A DNA stretch of 64,000 bases from Desmodus rotundus (GCF_022682495.2 NC_071394.1:27500470-27564469), one strand, 5' to 3'. Positions 50,346 to 62,699 are shown, counted from the stretch's first letter. Numbers and translations are program-made. The notes: a model not told the origin generated them from the letters alone.

Positions 50346-51364
50346 AGAATGTGGGCACCTGAAAAAGAAGAACTTCATAAAAAGCAGTACAGACTACCAT
50401 ATAGTATTTGATTTTAGGCAAATTATTTATCATGTCTAGGGCTTAGTTATTTCACATATAATTAAGGAAAAGGGTTCCTACCTCTATCATTGTTGTGAAA
50501 TTAGATAAAGTGATAAACATTGTGAAGTCCATTATTAATGTTATCATTATTATTAATGCCAAGACATGGACAAATATAGTTTCGGTGTTAAAGGGGCAAA
50601 AACCCAATGAAATCAGCATTGCAAAAGGCACACAACAAAGTCTGCACACGATGTTTTAAACAAATCCAATCAACAAACCACATGGTATGCTATCTGCAAC
50701 TCATGTTGTTGAATCTTACACATTTTTAAAAATGGTGAAAAATAATTTTCTTAAATCATAAAAATTATTTACAACATACCACATATATTTTTTGCAATGT
50801 AAGAGTGTTTAATGACTAGCCCCTTCCTTCTAGCAAACAACCCTATCCTTCTGATGAGAACCACGAACAGCCTGGGTAAGATGGCCTGGCCCTCTACAGA
50901 TCTTACAGCTTACATTCAGGAGTAATTCTTTTTTCAAATATGTCTGTGAACATAGCTGTTTTTAGTTAAAGTGGACTTAAAACAACCAACTAGACCCTTT
51001 GTTGTTTTCTCCTCTTATTATTATAAGTGGAGAGACTGAAAAAAAAAGTCTGACCTTGAATAAAATGGATTTCAAGGGAAAATGTGAATGTATTCTTAGC
51101 CTAAAGTAGAACTTTTCATCAAGTAGCAAGCTTAAAAAAAGGCTGACACGATCTCAAATTTGTAATAATTATGGTATAATAACAGGATTAATAGGTTTCC
51201 CAGTAAAATAATGAGATTCAATTAAAAATATATTTTACTTTTGTCATGAAATGCAGAAGCAATACCAAAGCATTTACTTTGGGCATACTGAAGATTCTAT
51301 CAGCCACAGCTCTCCTGGCAATGAAATACTAGAAAGTACAGAAAGTTTCTCAGTCATTTCCCAC

Positions 51365-51568
51365 CTGCTGGCCATGTTCCACTCCAGGGCTGGATTCTGA
51401 GAATTCCTTTCACTCTCTGGGAGCGCCCCTCCCGTGACACTTTCCTTCTCTGGTTTTAGTTGATCCCACTGCGCAGTACCAATATTGATAGACTGCAGGT
51501 CTATTTGGTATTGCCTGTCTTCGATTTCCGATCCAGGGTCTCGAAGGATTCCTAAGTTCAAGGCTCTC
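51365..51568 (-). CDS. VPS13B: VPS13B internal exon (204 nt, phase 2-2)
   Basis: The minus strand shows an acceptor tract (ttttttcactgcctttccag), 204 nt of exon and the donor gtggga. The frame is one base (G), 67 complete codons and a trailing AG. It reads RALNLGILRDPGSEIEDRQ, then YQIDLQSINIGTAQWDQ, and ends NSQNPALEWNMAS. The trailing AG plus the C of the 40.8-kb exon forms Ser, so the junction reads NMAS-S-IRRHQ. Reading through the donor stays open for some codons, so the frame alone does not fix the 3' edge; the splice phase does. The polar, weakly charged linker character fits a loop region between repeating beta-groove units of a VPS13 protein. I recognise it as VPS13B from memory. Its 5' partner must end in two bases, which the 62.6-kb candidate exon does. 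Confidence 0.82.
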
Positions 51569-53424
51569 CTGGAAAGGCAGTGAAAAAAGGAAAACAGATA
51601 ATATCAATCTTCTATGTTCATTCTGTTCACTAACATATTATCATAATTTTCCCCTTTTGGATTGCTGACAAATGTGCTGGGTTAATCAAACCTATGAAGC
51701 AGGTATTAGAAAGTTACCACATATTATGACTTAAAAATGCATCCCAAACTTATCACTTAGAGTAACCTTATAATGAGTTATGCGACTCCCAGCTCTGACT
51801 TCACTTTCTACAAAAGTTCTCCCGATCACACTTTCCCCAAACTCCCTCCCTTTCATTCATATCTGTGCTCCTAAGGTCTCTCATGTACACATCAGCACAA
51901 TAGCATCACAATGACTTGTCAATCTTTCCTGACATATCGTTATCAGTAAGTGCTGTTTCAATTCACTGATGTGAACTGACATGAATCTTCAAAATCTCAA
52001 ACGAAGAATCTAATCTGTCCACGGCAATAAGAACACACAGGAGCCTTTGGATTCAGGCCTTCATAAACTCAGATGTACAGTCAGTATCTTGGGCAGTTGG
52101 TGGCCTCGCCTCCTTCCCTAGATTTTTTTTCCCTGTACAAAAGTTGCATTTACTTAATCTAGTCAGTGCCTTCTGTATTTTAAATAAATTCCTTAAACAT
52201 ATTTTAAGGTGAACTAAAATACTTTAAGAATTGAAAAAAGAAAAAGTATTTTTGGAAATACAATTAGTGCTATATTAGTAGCTAAACAGAGCAACCTTGC
52301 CCAGCATGAACATCAGGCTTTCTGTTGCCCTTGGCACATGGAGAAACTACATAATCGCAAGATTATAACCACAAAAACTCTGAGTTTCATCAGCGTTTTT
52401 CATTTAGGCTTGAAATCCCCCATATTTTGTCTTGGCTATATTCCTCCCATCATCCATCTGTGGAAAACATGACTTTCCATGAGTTCTTCTTCCTAATAAA
52501 AAAAGGGTTTATACATTGAGCAATAAGAGCCAGATATTTCTAACCATGCTAACTGAAAATTTTCAAACTGTGCAAGAATCAAGATTGGAGAGTTTACCTC
52601 TGTTTGCTTTTGAAATTAAATTATTTATTTGTCCTCTTAACCTGATTGAAAGTTTAGAGAAAGTTATAGTATTTGGGCATATAAATCCAACTTAAAAGTT
52701 AATTGCAAAACAATTTAAATCTGAATTATAGGAAATGGGGAAGCAAAAGATTCAGGTGAACTTTGCTCTCAGTCTTTCTGATGGCCATAAGCTCAGAGAA
52801 ACTAATTTCTCTGTGCTGTAGTTATTTCAATATTAAGACTAATATAGAGATAAATAAAATATGACTAAAAATTAAACTATTCATAAAGAGGTCCATTATG
52901 AATTTTATGAACATTCTGAGAAATACATTATCTGATATACCAAATACTTAATGAGTACTGTATCTAAACATCAAGTAATCATAGATACAAAGGCACCAGG
53001 GTAAAATGTCTACTTTCCAATTATGTAAAAAAAACTATAATGAAACCTATAAAAATAAATGTACTTTAATGTTTATAGGGTCAACTGTTTCCAAAATATA
53101 GAATATTAGAAACCTTGAATGAAACTCCTATCAATGAAAATGCTTGAAAATGATTTAAAGTATCTTTTTTAAACACATCTCAGAGCTGGCAACAAGGAAC
53201 AGAAGCTGGAAAATCCCTCTAAAAAAAGTGAAACCAGGAACACCAATAAATAAGCACCCAAAGCCAGCTTTTGGCTGATAACTGTACAGGAAGAGATAAA
53301 GCTGAAGGCCCACCCAAGGTGATAAATCTATTTAATAGGAGACCTTGCATATAGAGTTGGGGTCACAAAAGACTCTAACAGCAGTGAAAAAATAAATTAA
53401 AAATAGCCCTGCTAAGAAACCATT

Positions 53425-53630
53425 CGGTGATAGAACTGTTCTGTACCTTAACTGTGATGATGGTTTCATGAATATATACGTGACAAAATGCACAGAACTA
53501 TGCACACATATATACTCACAAACACAAATGAGTGCATGTAAAACTGGCAAAATGTGAGTATGGCTGTGGACCATAATGATGTCAATTTCCCGGTTTTGAT
53601 ATTGTGCTACAGTTACGCAAGAAGTTATGC
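53425..53630 (+). mobile_element. Old L1 3' UTR, left part (interrupted)
   Basis: ggtgatagaactgttctgta, ccttaactgtgatgatggtt, gagtgcatgtaaaactggca, gtcaatttcccggttttgat and ttgtgctacagttacgcaag are the 3' UTR of old L1M. It breaks at gttatgcaag and resumes at about 54906. Confidence 0.8.
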
Positions 53631-54905
53631 AAGAGCTGAAACAATAAAACTCCTAGAAAAAAACGTAAGGGTATGCTCCTTGACATCGTTTGGTAATGAT
53701 TTTCTGGATGTGACACTAAAAGCAAAGGTGAAAAAAAAGCAAAAATAAACAAATGGAACTATATCAAACTAAGAAATTTCTACAAAGCAAAGGAAACCAG
53801 CAACAAATGAAAAGGCAACCTCTGGAATGGGAGTAAATATTTGCAAACCATGTCACCAAAATATATAAGAAACTCACACAGTTCAATATAAAAACGTTAA
53901 TAACTCACTTTAAAATGGGCAAGAGATTTGAACACACATTTTTCTAAAGATATACAAATGTTCAATAGGTACATAAAAAGGTGCTCAATATCTCCAATCA
54001 TCAGGAAAATGCAAACTAAAACCACAATGAGACATCACCTTATATCCATGAGCAAAAAGACAAGAGATAACAAATGCTGGTGGGATGTGGAGAAAAGAAA
54101 ACCCTTGCGCACTGTTGGTGGGAACATCGACTGGTACAGCCACTGTAGAAAACAGTACGGAGGTCCCTCAAGAAATTTTAAAAAAATAGAACTACCATCT
54201 GAAGCACCTGTCCCACTCCCGGTATAGATGCAAAGGAAATGAAATCAAGACCCCAAAGAGACGCCTGCACCCCCATGTTCACAGCAGCAGTGCTCACAAC
54301 AGCCAAGGTACGGAAACAGCATAAGAGTCATTAGCAGATGAATAGATCAAGAAATGTGACATATTCTGTATGTGACATAAAATATAGATGAATATTATTC
54401 AGCCTTAAAAAATAAGGAAATCTTTTTATTTGCAACATGGATGAACCTGGAGGGCACTGCACTAAGAGATACAAGCCAAAGAAAGACAATTACGGCATGG
54501 TATCACTTACATGTAGATTTTTTTTTTTAAGCCAAACCCATAGAAGCAAAGAACAAAAAAATGGTTGCCAGAGGCTAGGATGGGAAGTAGAGAAAGATGT
54601 GGAAAGGGCATGAACTTTCAGTTACAAGATAAATGCGGCCTGAGGACGTAATGTATAACATGGTGAGTACAGTTGACAGCACTGTATTATATGATTAAAA
54701 TCTGCTAAAGAGTAGAACTTAAATGTTCCCATTGGAAAAGAAAAAAAGCACACCCAAAACCAAGTTAATATGTGAGGTGTTAGATGTGTTCGTTAACTCA
54801 ATGGTGGCCATTCCTTTAACAATGTACATGCATATAAAGTCAACATGTTGAACACTTTAACTATCTTACAATTTTGTCAATTACACCTCAATAAAGCCGG
54901 AAAAA
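53631..54905 (+). mobile_element. L1 inserted into an older L1 3' UTR
   Basis: Begins in ORF2 (gctgaaacaataaaactcct) and runs through ORF2 (the frame at 53928-54227 has [20 protein letters not shown]) and the 3' UTR. It ends at cacctcaataaagccggaaa. The older 3' UTR continues on the other side. Multiple frame breaks are present. Confidence 0.85.
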
Positions 54906-55020
54906 AGTTACATGGAGGAAAACTGGAAGGGCACATAGGACTTCATCAATATATTTATATATTTGCAACTTCCTATGCATCTATTAAGTATTTCAAATTA
55001 ATTTTTTTCAAAACCCTCCA
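54906..55020 (+). mobile_element. Old L1 3' UTR, right part
   Basis: gttacatggaggaaaactgg, aagggcacataggacttcat and atttgcaacttcctatgcat complete the 3' UTR broken at 53630. An A-rich end follows. Confidence 0.8.
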
Positions 55021-55029
55021 AATGCCCAT

Positions 55030-56400
55030 GCAGAAAGAGCCAAGGTAACTTACCAACCTAACTATCTTGACCTTAGCCTTACCAATAGGTAGAGAGGTGA
55101 AAAAAAGTCCCTGTAAGATTCTGCAATCACAAGACAGTGCTTGGAGGTTTCAGCTTTAAATTTGGGATGAAACCAAACTCAGTATAAACCTGGAGAGGCT
55201 TGCTCCAGGTAGACAGTGCCACCAGCTGACAGGCAAAAGCAAAGGTAAAAGTGAATTTTCCTGAAACGAACCCAGTTTCCACCCTAAGAATAGCCACAGG
55301 GTCTGTTGCAAGTGAAAGTGAAAGGCTGATAGACAAAATTCACAATTTGCACAAGATAATAAGGCAGCCGAGTGAAACACAGAAGAAAGAAAACGGGCAG
55401 AAGAAAAAGCCCCTCAAAGATTTCACAAACTGGAATAGCACACATGAAATATAAATTAGTTGTTTAAAAATTATTTTTTTTAAAAAATGCATCTTTAAAA
55501 TATGAGCAAGACCAAAGAAGATAAACAGATGGTAAATAAATACATGAAAAGGTGCTCCACACCCTGTGTCACCAGGAAATGCAAATTAAAAACAAAGATA
55601 TACCACTAAACACACCTATTAGAATGACCAAAGTCCAGAAAACAAAACACCAAATGCCAGCAAGGTGTGGAACAACAGCAATTCTCACTTGTTCTGATGG
55701 AAATGCAAAATGGTAGTCACTCTGGAAGGCAGCTCAGTGCTTTCTTACAAAAATGAGCATCTGATCCAGCAATCGCCCAGAGAAGGCGAAAACTTGGGTC
55801 CACACAAAACCCTGCACACGGACGTTTACAGCAGCTTTATTCCTAAGTGCCAAAACTTGGAAGCAACCAACATGTCCTTCCATAAACTGTGGTGCATCCA
55901 AACAATGAACTATTATCAGCCCAAAAAAGAAACGAGCTCTCAAGCCAAGAAAAAAATGTTGAGGAACTAAAGACATCTTACTAAGTGAAAGAAGCCAATC
56001 TAAAAAGGCTACATAATGTATAATATCAACTACATATTATTTTTGAAAAGGTAAAACTATGGAAACAGTAAAAAGAACAGTGGTTGCAAGAGGCTGGTTG
56101 GGAGGGGACGAACAGGCTAAGCTCAGAGAATTTTCAGGACATTGAAAATATTATTTGTATGATCTTATACTGATGGATATGTGACATGTCGTTACTTTTC
56201 CAAATCCACACACTGTACAAAACCAGGAGTGAATCTATGGTAAAACCTATAGTAACCTGTGGTTTGGGTGGTTACGTGATGATGCAGGTCCATCGGTTTA
56301 CAAATTGCAGCACTCCAGTGGGGGGTGCCGGCAATAGGGGACTCTGTGCAGTGTGGAGTGCAGGGGTGTAAAGGAAATCTCTGTACTTCCCCTCGCTTTT
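55030..56400 (+). mobile_element. Old L1/HAL1-type fragments (ORF2 end and 3' UTR)
   Basis: From about 55495, atgcaaattaaaaacaaaga, tcacttgttctgatggaaat, ccttccataaactgtggtgc, tactaagtgaaagaagccaa and gtggttgcaagaggctggtt trace an old ORF2 C-terminus and 3' UTR. The 3' UTR includes gatggatatgtgacatgtcg and a tail near 56400. The stretch 55030-55490 is less clear and may be an older piece of the same element. Confidence 0.6.
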
Positions 56401-56439
56401 GTTAAACCAAGTCAACTAAACCTATAATTGGTAAAGAAA

Positions 56440-56962
56440 GTATGAGCAGGGAAGAAGATTTTTATAATAAAAACTACATAGAAGTACAAATAAGAATACA
56501 ATTACTTAAACTCAAGCAGATTAAACTCAATGGAAGAGATAATTAGTGAACTGGAAGAAAGATCCAAAGAAATCCAGAATGTAATACAAAGTACCAGAGA
56601 AATACTGTACACGAAAGAGAGTTAAGATAAACGGGAAACAGAGGGAGAAAGTCTAAAATACATCTAAGTGGAATTTCAGTGAGATAATACAGTGAATGGG
56701 GAGGACGTACCAGCTGAAGAGGTGACATTCTACAAATGTTGAAAAATGGCAAGCCTTAGGTCCAAGTAGCCTAAGAATCTCAAGACGTAATGATAAGGAA
56801 GGAATTGGTAAATGATGGGTAAACATAAACAAATATTATCTTTAAAATATTAAATGATGCCAAAATTGTGAGGAGAATACAGGTTAAAATAAGACTGGAC
56901 AATCACAGTATGGAAACTAAGGGATCAGGTAATTTGAGGCAAAGTGTTCTAAAGTGTTTGTA
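56440..56962 (+). mobile_element. Old L1 fragment left of a MITE
   Basis: gagataattagtgaactgga, agaaagatccaaagaaatcc and gttgaaaaatggcaagcctt resemble the ORF1 region of old L1/HAL1. It is interrupted at a TA dinucleotide (56961-56962). Confidence 0.55.
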
Positions 56963-57200
56963 CAGTGGAATCTCAGATCTCCAACTTAATTTGTTCCAAA
57001 AAACTGCTAGAGAAGCTATTTGTTCGAAAACCCAATCTCCTTTGTTGCCCCAGAGACGCGTGACTGATCACACAGGTATCAGCACAAAAGGTTCGATGGG
57101 TAGAAGAGTCAAGACCTGAAGTTTTGTTAGACGACCGTGACATTTTTTCTGTGAACAACTAGGTCACGAACCGAAATGTTTGAGAACCGAGGTGTCACTG
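56963..57200. mobile_element. 238-bp MITE with inverted repeats at a TA target
   Basis: The left end cagtggaatctcagatctcc (continuing aacttaatttgttcc) and the reverse of the right end (cagtgacacctcggttctca, continuing aacatttcggttcgt) form an imperfect terminal inverted repeat of about 35 bp. TA flanks both sides (56961-56962 and 57201-57202), as Tc1/mariner-type transposase would leave. It has no transposase. The 83-codon open frame across it is accidental. Confidence 0.8.
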
Positions 57201-57202
57201 TA

Positions 57203-58560
57203 TTTGGGAGGAGGAAGACAACGGTATCAACTTCCGATTTTGTTAAGTACACGTGTTAAAATAGCTAGAGTAACCACAAAATAATAGACATGGAACATGT
57301 AACTTTCAAATAAATGGAGCAAAAGTTATAATGTAAAGTAAGAAAAACCCAAAAATTTGGACAAATAGCTCATAAAAGGAATAAATCTAAATGTAACTAT
57401 AATCACAGTAAACACAAGTGATTTAAAGTGCCCAGTTAAAAACTAAAACTGTCAGATTGGATTTAACAAACCACAGTTTTAATGGTTTTTTTAAATGAAA
57501 TATACCTAAAACTTACGTGCACAAGGAGACTAAGAATCATAATGAAGAAAAACAGTAGCCAAAAGAAAGCTGGAGTAGTTACATTGACATTTGACAAAAC
57601 AGACTTTAAGGGAAAAAAATTATTAAAATACAGTTACTAATGAAATACAAAAGATCTAATGTGTCTGGAAATTGAGACAATTCTAAACTATTGGTAACAA
57701 CATCAAATCAAACATAAAAGAGGCCTCTATGCTGTATCTGAAACTAGTGCAGAAGGGTAGTGAATGTAAACTGTGGTTGAAAAATTTTTAAAAATCATGT
57801 AAAACAAAAAATTGACATAGCAACCATGGTGGGAAATTTCAGCCCACCTCATTCAGAAATATATTAACTAAGCACAATAAAAAACCCTAATACATTAAAA
57901 TTTAAAAAGTAATTTTGATGAAATGGACACATAGAGGACACAGTATTTAACAACTTGTGGATATACATTTTTCTCAAGCACACAGACAAACCAATAAACC
58001 GCCTGATGGGCAATGAAGTTGGTTAGCCTCAACACATTTCAGTGAATTAACATCGTATGGACTACATCCTCCGATCATAATCCAATTAGATAGATATTTT
58101 ATTTAAAGCAGAACCTACAAAACTGCCCATGCTTGGAAATTTAAAAACACAATTTTTTAGTCACTCACTGGTCAAAAAACCATATAAAAATTAAGAAACA
58201 CATCAAAACAAAAACTGTATATCAAAGGTTGTAGAGTGGCACTTGGAACTTTATTGTCTAAAATGTTTGTTTTAGCAAAAAAAAGAAAGGCTCAAAATTA
58301 ACGAGGTAAACATAAAAAGGCAAAATAAACTACAAATTACAAGGAATAAAATAAGGGAAAATATTAACAAAATTTTTTTAAAAGGCAGAGTAGATCAACA
58401 AAGCCAAAAATAGACAAACCTTCAGCATTCAAGGAAAATAAAGAGATAAAGATAGAAGGCCAAATAAACTATATTTGCAATAAAAAAAGAAACATAACTG
58501 TGATGTGGTGATCAAACAGATAGTAAGAAGATATTAGAAAGATTTATAGTAACAAAGGTT
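57203..58560 (+). mobile_element. Old L1/HAL1 ORF2 fragment right of the MITE
   Basis: ctgtcagattggatttaaca, agccaaaagaaagctggagt, tttgacaaaacagactttaa and actgcccatgcttggaaatt resemble ORF2 of old L1/HAL1. It is very diverged and carries no intact frame. Confidence 0.5.
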
Positions 58561-58799
58561 TTACAGTATTGTTGGGGGGCGATCCCTCCTCCTTATCACC
58601 GCCCTAGAAGACAATTCTTGCCCTTTTCATCATGGGATTAATAAAAATGTTGTCCTCTCATGTCTTACACCAAATATAAAGTTACTTCTTAAGAAATTAC
58701 TATTTTAAAACTATATCCTGACAGTATAAAACTGCTGGTAATGTAGTAACTGGTGAAAAGCAACCACATTCTTCCTTATTCTCCACATTAGTCAAGAAG

Positions 58800-59377
58800 G
58801 TCAAAACTATATCCTCCCTATATCTCCTCAAACAAGGGAAACAAAGAAAGGTATTCAAATAAATGGAACTACATTAAACTAAAAAGTTTTTGTCACAGCA
58901 AAAGCAAGCATCGGTATAATGAAAAGGCAACCTACGAAATGGGAGAAGATATTCTCCAATGATACATCTGGTAAAAGGTTAATATTCAAAATTTATAAAG
59001 AGCTCATCCAACTCAACGCCAAAATAAACACAAACCATTTAAACAATGGGCAGAGAATTTGAATAGATATTTCTCCAAAGAGGACATACAGATGGCTGAT
59101 AGACATATGAAAAGATGCTCAATGTCACTAATCAAGAGTAACACATTCAAACCACAGTGAGATATCACCTCACACCTGTCAGAAAGACTATCAATAAATC
59201 AACAAACAAGCGCTGGCAGGGATGGACCGTGTTGGTGGGAATGCAGACTGGTGCTGTCACTGTGAAAAGCAGTATGGAGTTTCCTGACAAAATTAAAAAT
59301 GGGACTGCCTATCACCCAGCAATTCTGCTTCTGGGTATATAGGCAAAGAAACCCAAAACACTAATTCAAAATTGACA
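58800..59377 (+). mobile_element. L1 ORF2 C-terminal part, left of an inverted insert
   Basis: aaatggaactacattaaact, aacctacgaaatgggagaag, atttctccaaagaggacata, tgttggtgggaatgcagact and ccagcaattctgcttctggg are L1 ORF2 in order. It ends with ccaaaacactaattcaaa and is resumed by gaatacatgcatcccta at 59625. Confidence 0.85.
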
Positions 59378-59624
59378 CAGCATATTTTCATACGCCTACT
59401 AGCCATCTGTAGGTCCTCTTTGGAGAAGTGTCTATTGAGGTCCTTTGCCAATTTTTTAATTGGACTGTTTGGTTTTTTTGGTGTTGAGTTTTATAAGTTC
59501 TTTATAAATTTTGGATATTAACTCCTTATCAGATGTATTGGTGAAAATGTTCTCCTATTGATTGGGTTGTCTTTTTTATTTTGTTGATGGTTTCCTTTGC
59601 TGTCCAAAACCTTTTTAGTTTGGT
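59378..59624 (-). mobile_element. 247-bp inverted L1 ORF2 segment
   Basis: catctgtaggtcctctttgg, tggtgttgagttttataagt, ggatattaactccttatcag and aaaacctttttagtttggtg are L1 ORF2 read backwards. They correspond to the part at about 58875-59130 of the host copy. Confidence 0.85.
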
Positions 59625-60225
59625 GGAATACATGCATCCCTAGGTTCACTGCATTGTTATTTACAATACCTAAGATACAAAAACAATCCCAATGTCCATC
59701 AATAAACAAGTGGATGAAAAGGCAGTGGTACCCATATGCAATGGAATATTACTTGGCCATAGAAAACAAGTATTACTCGGCTAAAAAAAGAATTTATGAC
59801 AAAGTAGATGAACCTAGAGTATTATTACGCTAAGTGAAACAGTCAGACAAGGGTCATATGATTTCACTTACACGCATAATCTAAAGAACAAAACAAACAA
59901 ACAAAGAAAAACAGACTCATAGATCCAGAGAGCAAACTGATAGTTGCCAGAAGCGAGGGGATTTGGGGGCTGGGTAAAAAAGGTGAAGGGATTAAGAAAG
60001 TACAAATTAGTGGTTACAAAATACTCATGGGGATGTAAAGTACAGCAGAGGGAATATAGTCAACAATATACAATGTAATAATTAAGTATAGTGTTAAGTG
60101 GGTGCTTGAAATATTGGCGAATCACTTTGTAAGTTATGTGATTGTCTAACCACTATGCTGTATATATGAACATATACTAAATAATATTGAATGTCAACTG
60201 TAACTGAAAAATAAAAATTAAAAAA
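59625..60225 (+). mobile_element. L1 ORF2 C-terminus and 3' UTR, right of the inverted insert
   Basis: Continues with ttcactgcattgttatttac, atgcaatggaatattacttg, acgctaagtgaaacagtcag, gtggttacaaaatactcatg and gaatgtcaactgtaactgaa, ending in an A-rich tail near 60225. Confidence 0.85.
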
Positions 60226-60269
60226 AACTATATCCTATCTAAATAGCCCTCCCTCCAATAACCTAACTG

Positions 60270-60690
60270 CACTCATTCATTCAGAGATATTTAATGGGCG
60301 CTGCATGCTGGGCAGTGTGACAGGCCCTGGGAATACTGGGTCAATTACAGCTTAGAGCCCATTACAAAACAGCTTATAGCCAATTACTAAAGCTATAAAA
60401 TGTGTTAGGTATAGAATTCAAATAAAAGCATATTAGAGACACATCTGACCCAGATCTGGGGAGCCCAGCAAAGAGGAAGCAATAATTAAAGGAGTTCGAT
60501 CTCATTTCATACAATGAAAAAAGTATTCAGGCTGAGGAAACAACTGGTTCAAAGGCCAAAGGTGTGAAAAAGCAGCACATCCAAAAACCTGCAGGAGGCT
60601 CTGAACGGTTGGCCTGGAGACAGGAGCGGAAGGAAGTAAAGCCGTCAGGCTAGTGCAGCTTCAAGCCAGACTGGTCTCTTTCACTGTGTC
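60270..60690 (+). repeat. Ancient interspersed repeat, relative of the 2.3-kb copy
   Basis: Starts with the tail-like ttcattcattcagagatatt and has tgctgggcagtgtgacaggc, ctgggaatactgggtca, aaaggccaaaggtgtg and ggcctggagacaggag in family order. Confidence 0.45.
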
Positions 60691-61000
60691 AGAGGTCTAC
60701 ACCAGGCTCAGCCTTTGCGGGTGAAACAAAGGGTCTGGCCCTGACTTGCCTAGTGAATTAGCATTTTCTCCTCTGCCAAAAAGGGTACAGAAATTAGGTA
60801 GTAGCACAGTGGTGAAGAGCAAAGGAAAACCTGAATTTCTTTCTTAACTATGAAAATTAAGTGCAGTAACATATAAAGAACCTAGGAGAGAACTTGCCGC
60901 ATCTTAAAAACCTCAGTAAGTGTTCAAAAGAGTCCTCCTACTTTGCTTCTCTTCTCAATCTCTGTATAAAGTGAAATGACTTAAAAGTGAGAGGAAGAGA

Positions 61001-61072
61001 GACTCCACCTTGATAGGGCACACGTTAGCGTTCTGCAGTTAAATGCTCTGCCCCTGAGCTACATCCTCCCAA
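61001..61072 (-). pseudogene. tRNA-Cys (GCA) pseudogene
   Basis: The reverse strand reads gggaggatgtagctcagggg, then cagagcatttaactgcagaa, matching tRNA-Cys: a D arm with the A box (tagctcagggg) and an anticodon loop with GCA (ctgcaga). The T arm lacks a normal GGTTCAAATCC, and the acceptor stem no longer pairs (gggagga against gagtct). It is a decayed copy. The plain tRNA-Cys head, without VES-type sequence after it, argues against a VES SINE. Confidence 0.75.
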
Positions 61073-62575
61073 AACATTAGCATTCTGAAAAAAACAAAAG
61101 CCTGAGCAAGCGGAGCACCAGTGACCTACAACTTAATCAAACTCAATTAATTTTACCCACATCTTCTAATTTGATCGATTTTTATCAATCTAAAAAGGCT
61201 TTAATATCACGCTGGTTAGTATGCAATAAACACATTATTTTCTAAGAAATAGCTTATCACAGAAAATTCTTTTAATTATCAATTAAAAATACACTTGCAA
61301 CTTAACAAAACACTTTCCTCAACAATCTTTTTAGCATCCTGAGCAGGCAGTTTCCCAAGTATTAAATACAAATTACTATTACAAATAGTAAAGGCAGACC
61401 ATTTGACTTATTAGCTTAGGTTAATATAAAGATTAACTATAAAGAATTAGCTAATACTGCAAAAATTATGTTTGGTTTGATTTCTCTCTGATAAAAATAC
61501 ATACATAACTTTTTTCAGACTTGATAATAAAATCTATTCTTTGTTATTACACAATTCTTAGGACTTATTTTCAGTTTGTTAAAGTCAGAAAATGTACAGT
61601 GTTGCATCGATTTATTTCATTATCCAAAATGTACCTAAATTTTTCCCAACCTGAAATATTAACTGATCTTTATTCTTTAAAGCTATGTCCATTTTGTTTT
61701 ATGCATACTTAAAACCAGTGCCAGTTGTTATAAGATAGAGTATTCTAAGCACTTTTATTTGTTTTTCAATACTAAATTAAGAAAACATATTCAGAATGTT
61801 TTCATTCAAATACCATACATTAACTTTTATTAAGCACTATTAGAGCAAGATGTCTTTTAAAAAATATATTTCACATCTCATGGTACACTAGAAGTTTTTT
61901 AAAAATATAAATACATGGTTACAGACACAGATATGAAAATAATTTATTTATATTTTTTCAAAAGCTGGAAATCATTTCCCAACTTTTAAAATGCTATTTT
62001 CTCTAAGCAAAGAACGTTATAACATAAAAATAGTTTGTTAAAAGTAAAAAACAATCTGACTACAATGCCAAAAATGAAAGTATGCTTTATTGAAGAGAGT
62101 TTTGATTTTGCACCATGTTTTCCAAGCACAAGAAACAACTGCAAAATTATTAGAGCAAAGAATTCTAATAGAATGAAACTTTACCAGGGAATTAACCTTA
62201 GGAAAAGAGCTGTATGATTTCAGTGAGGACCAAAATGCCTAATATTAACAATGTCCTCCTTAAAAAATACAGTGAAAATATCTTAGAAAAGTTTTGTGTT
62301 GTTTCATTTCCTAATTAAATTTTTCCTAGAAATGTTTGATATCATAAGTAGGAATCAAATTTTGTCTCAAATTCACATACTTCTAAGAGCTCTATGAACT
62401 TTGCTCCCCCTCCTTATTGCAGTCTGTAAAGCCTTTTAGCAATTCAGATCAGGAAAGGGGGTGAGTCAAGATGCCCATAACTTCCTTACCCTTAACACAA
62501 AAAGCTGCTTTATTGGCTAAAATGTAGGAGTTATAATTGTAATTGCTTTGCCCTTCCGAAATTCATCTACCATAC
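61073..62575. other. AT-rich intronic stretch, nothing recognised
   Basis: Very AT-rich unique-looking sequence with short accidental open frames. No repeat family, exon or RNA gene was recognised. Confidence 0.5.
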
Positions 62576-62690
62576 CATATGAATCGTTCAGCAGGTGGTG
62601 TAGGAGGATAAAATAAAGTCTGCAATAGTTGGTCAATAACATAATCATAAGGAACCAAAGAAGACTTTAAGTATATAACAGGAAACATAG
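62576..62690 (-). CDS. VPS13B: Probable VPS13B exon (115 nt); acceptor uncertain
   Basis: The minus strand carries an open segment reading MFPVIYLKSSLVPYDYVIDQ, then LLQTLFYPPTPPAERF, followed by the donor gtatgg. The frame leaves TG at the 3' edge. TG plus the G that starts the 51.5-kb exon makes Trp, so the phase fits. The 5' edge is less clear. The acceptor I chose (cattaaag before CTATG) leaves two bases, which fits a donor inside the 63.9-kb exon. A second acceptor 13 nt upstream (aaaaag before GAAAAC) would be phase 0. Both have weak pyrimidine tracts. I know no repeat with this sequence. The composition is protein-like, but I cannot confirm the match to VPS13B, so the symbol rests on strand, order and phase. 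Confidence 0.5.
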
Positions 62691-62699
62691 CTTTAATGT

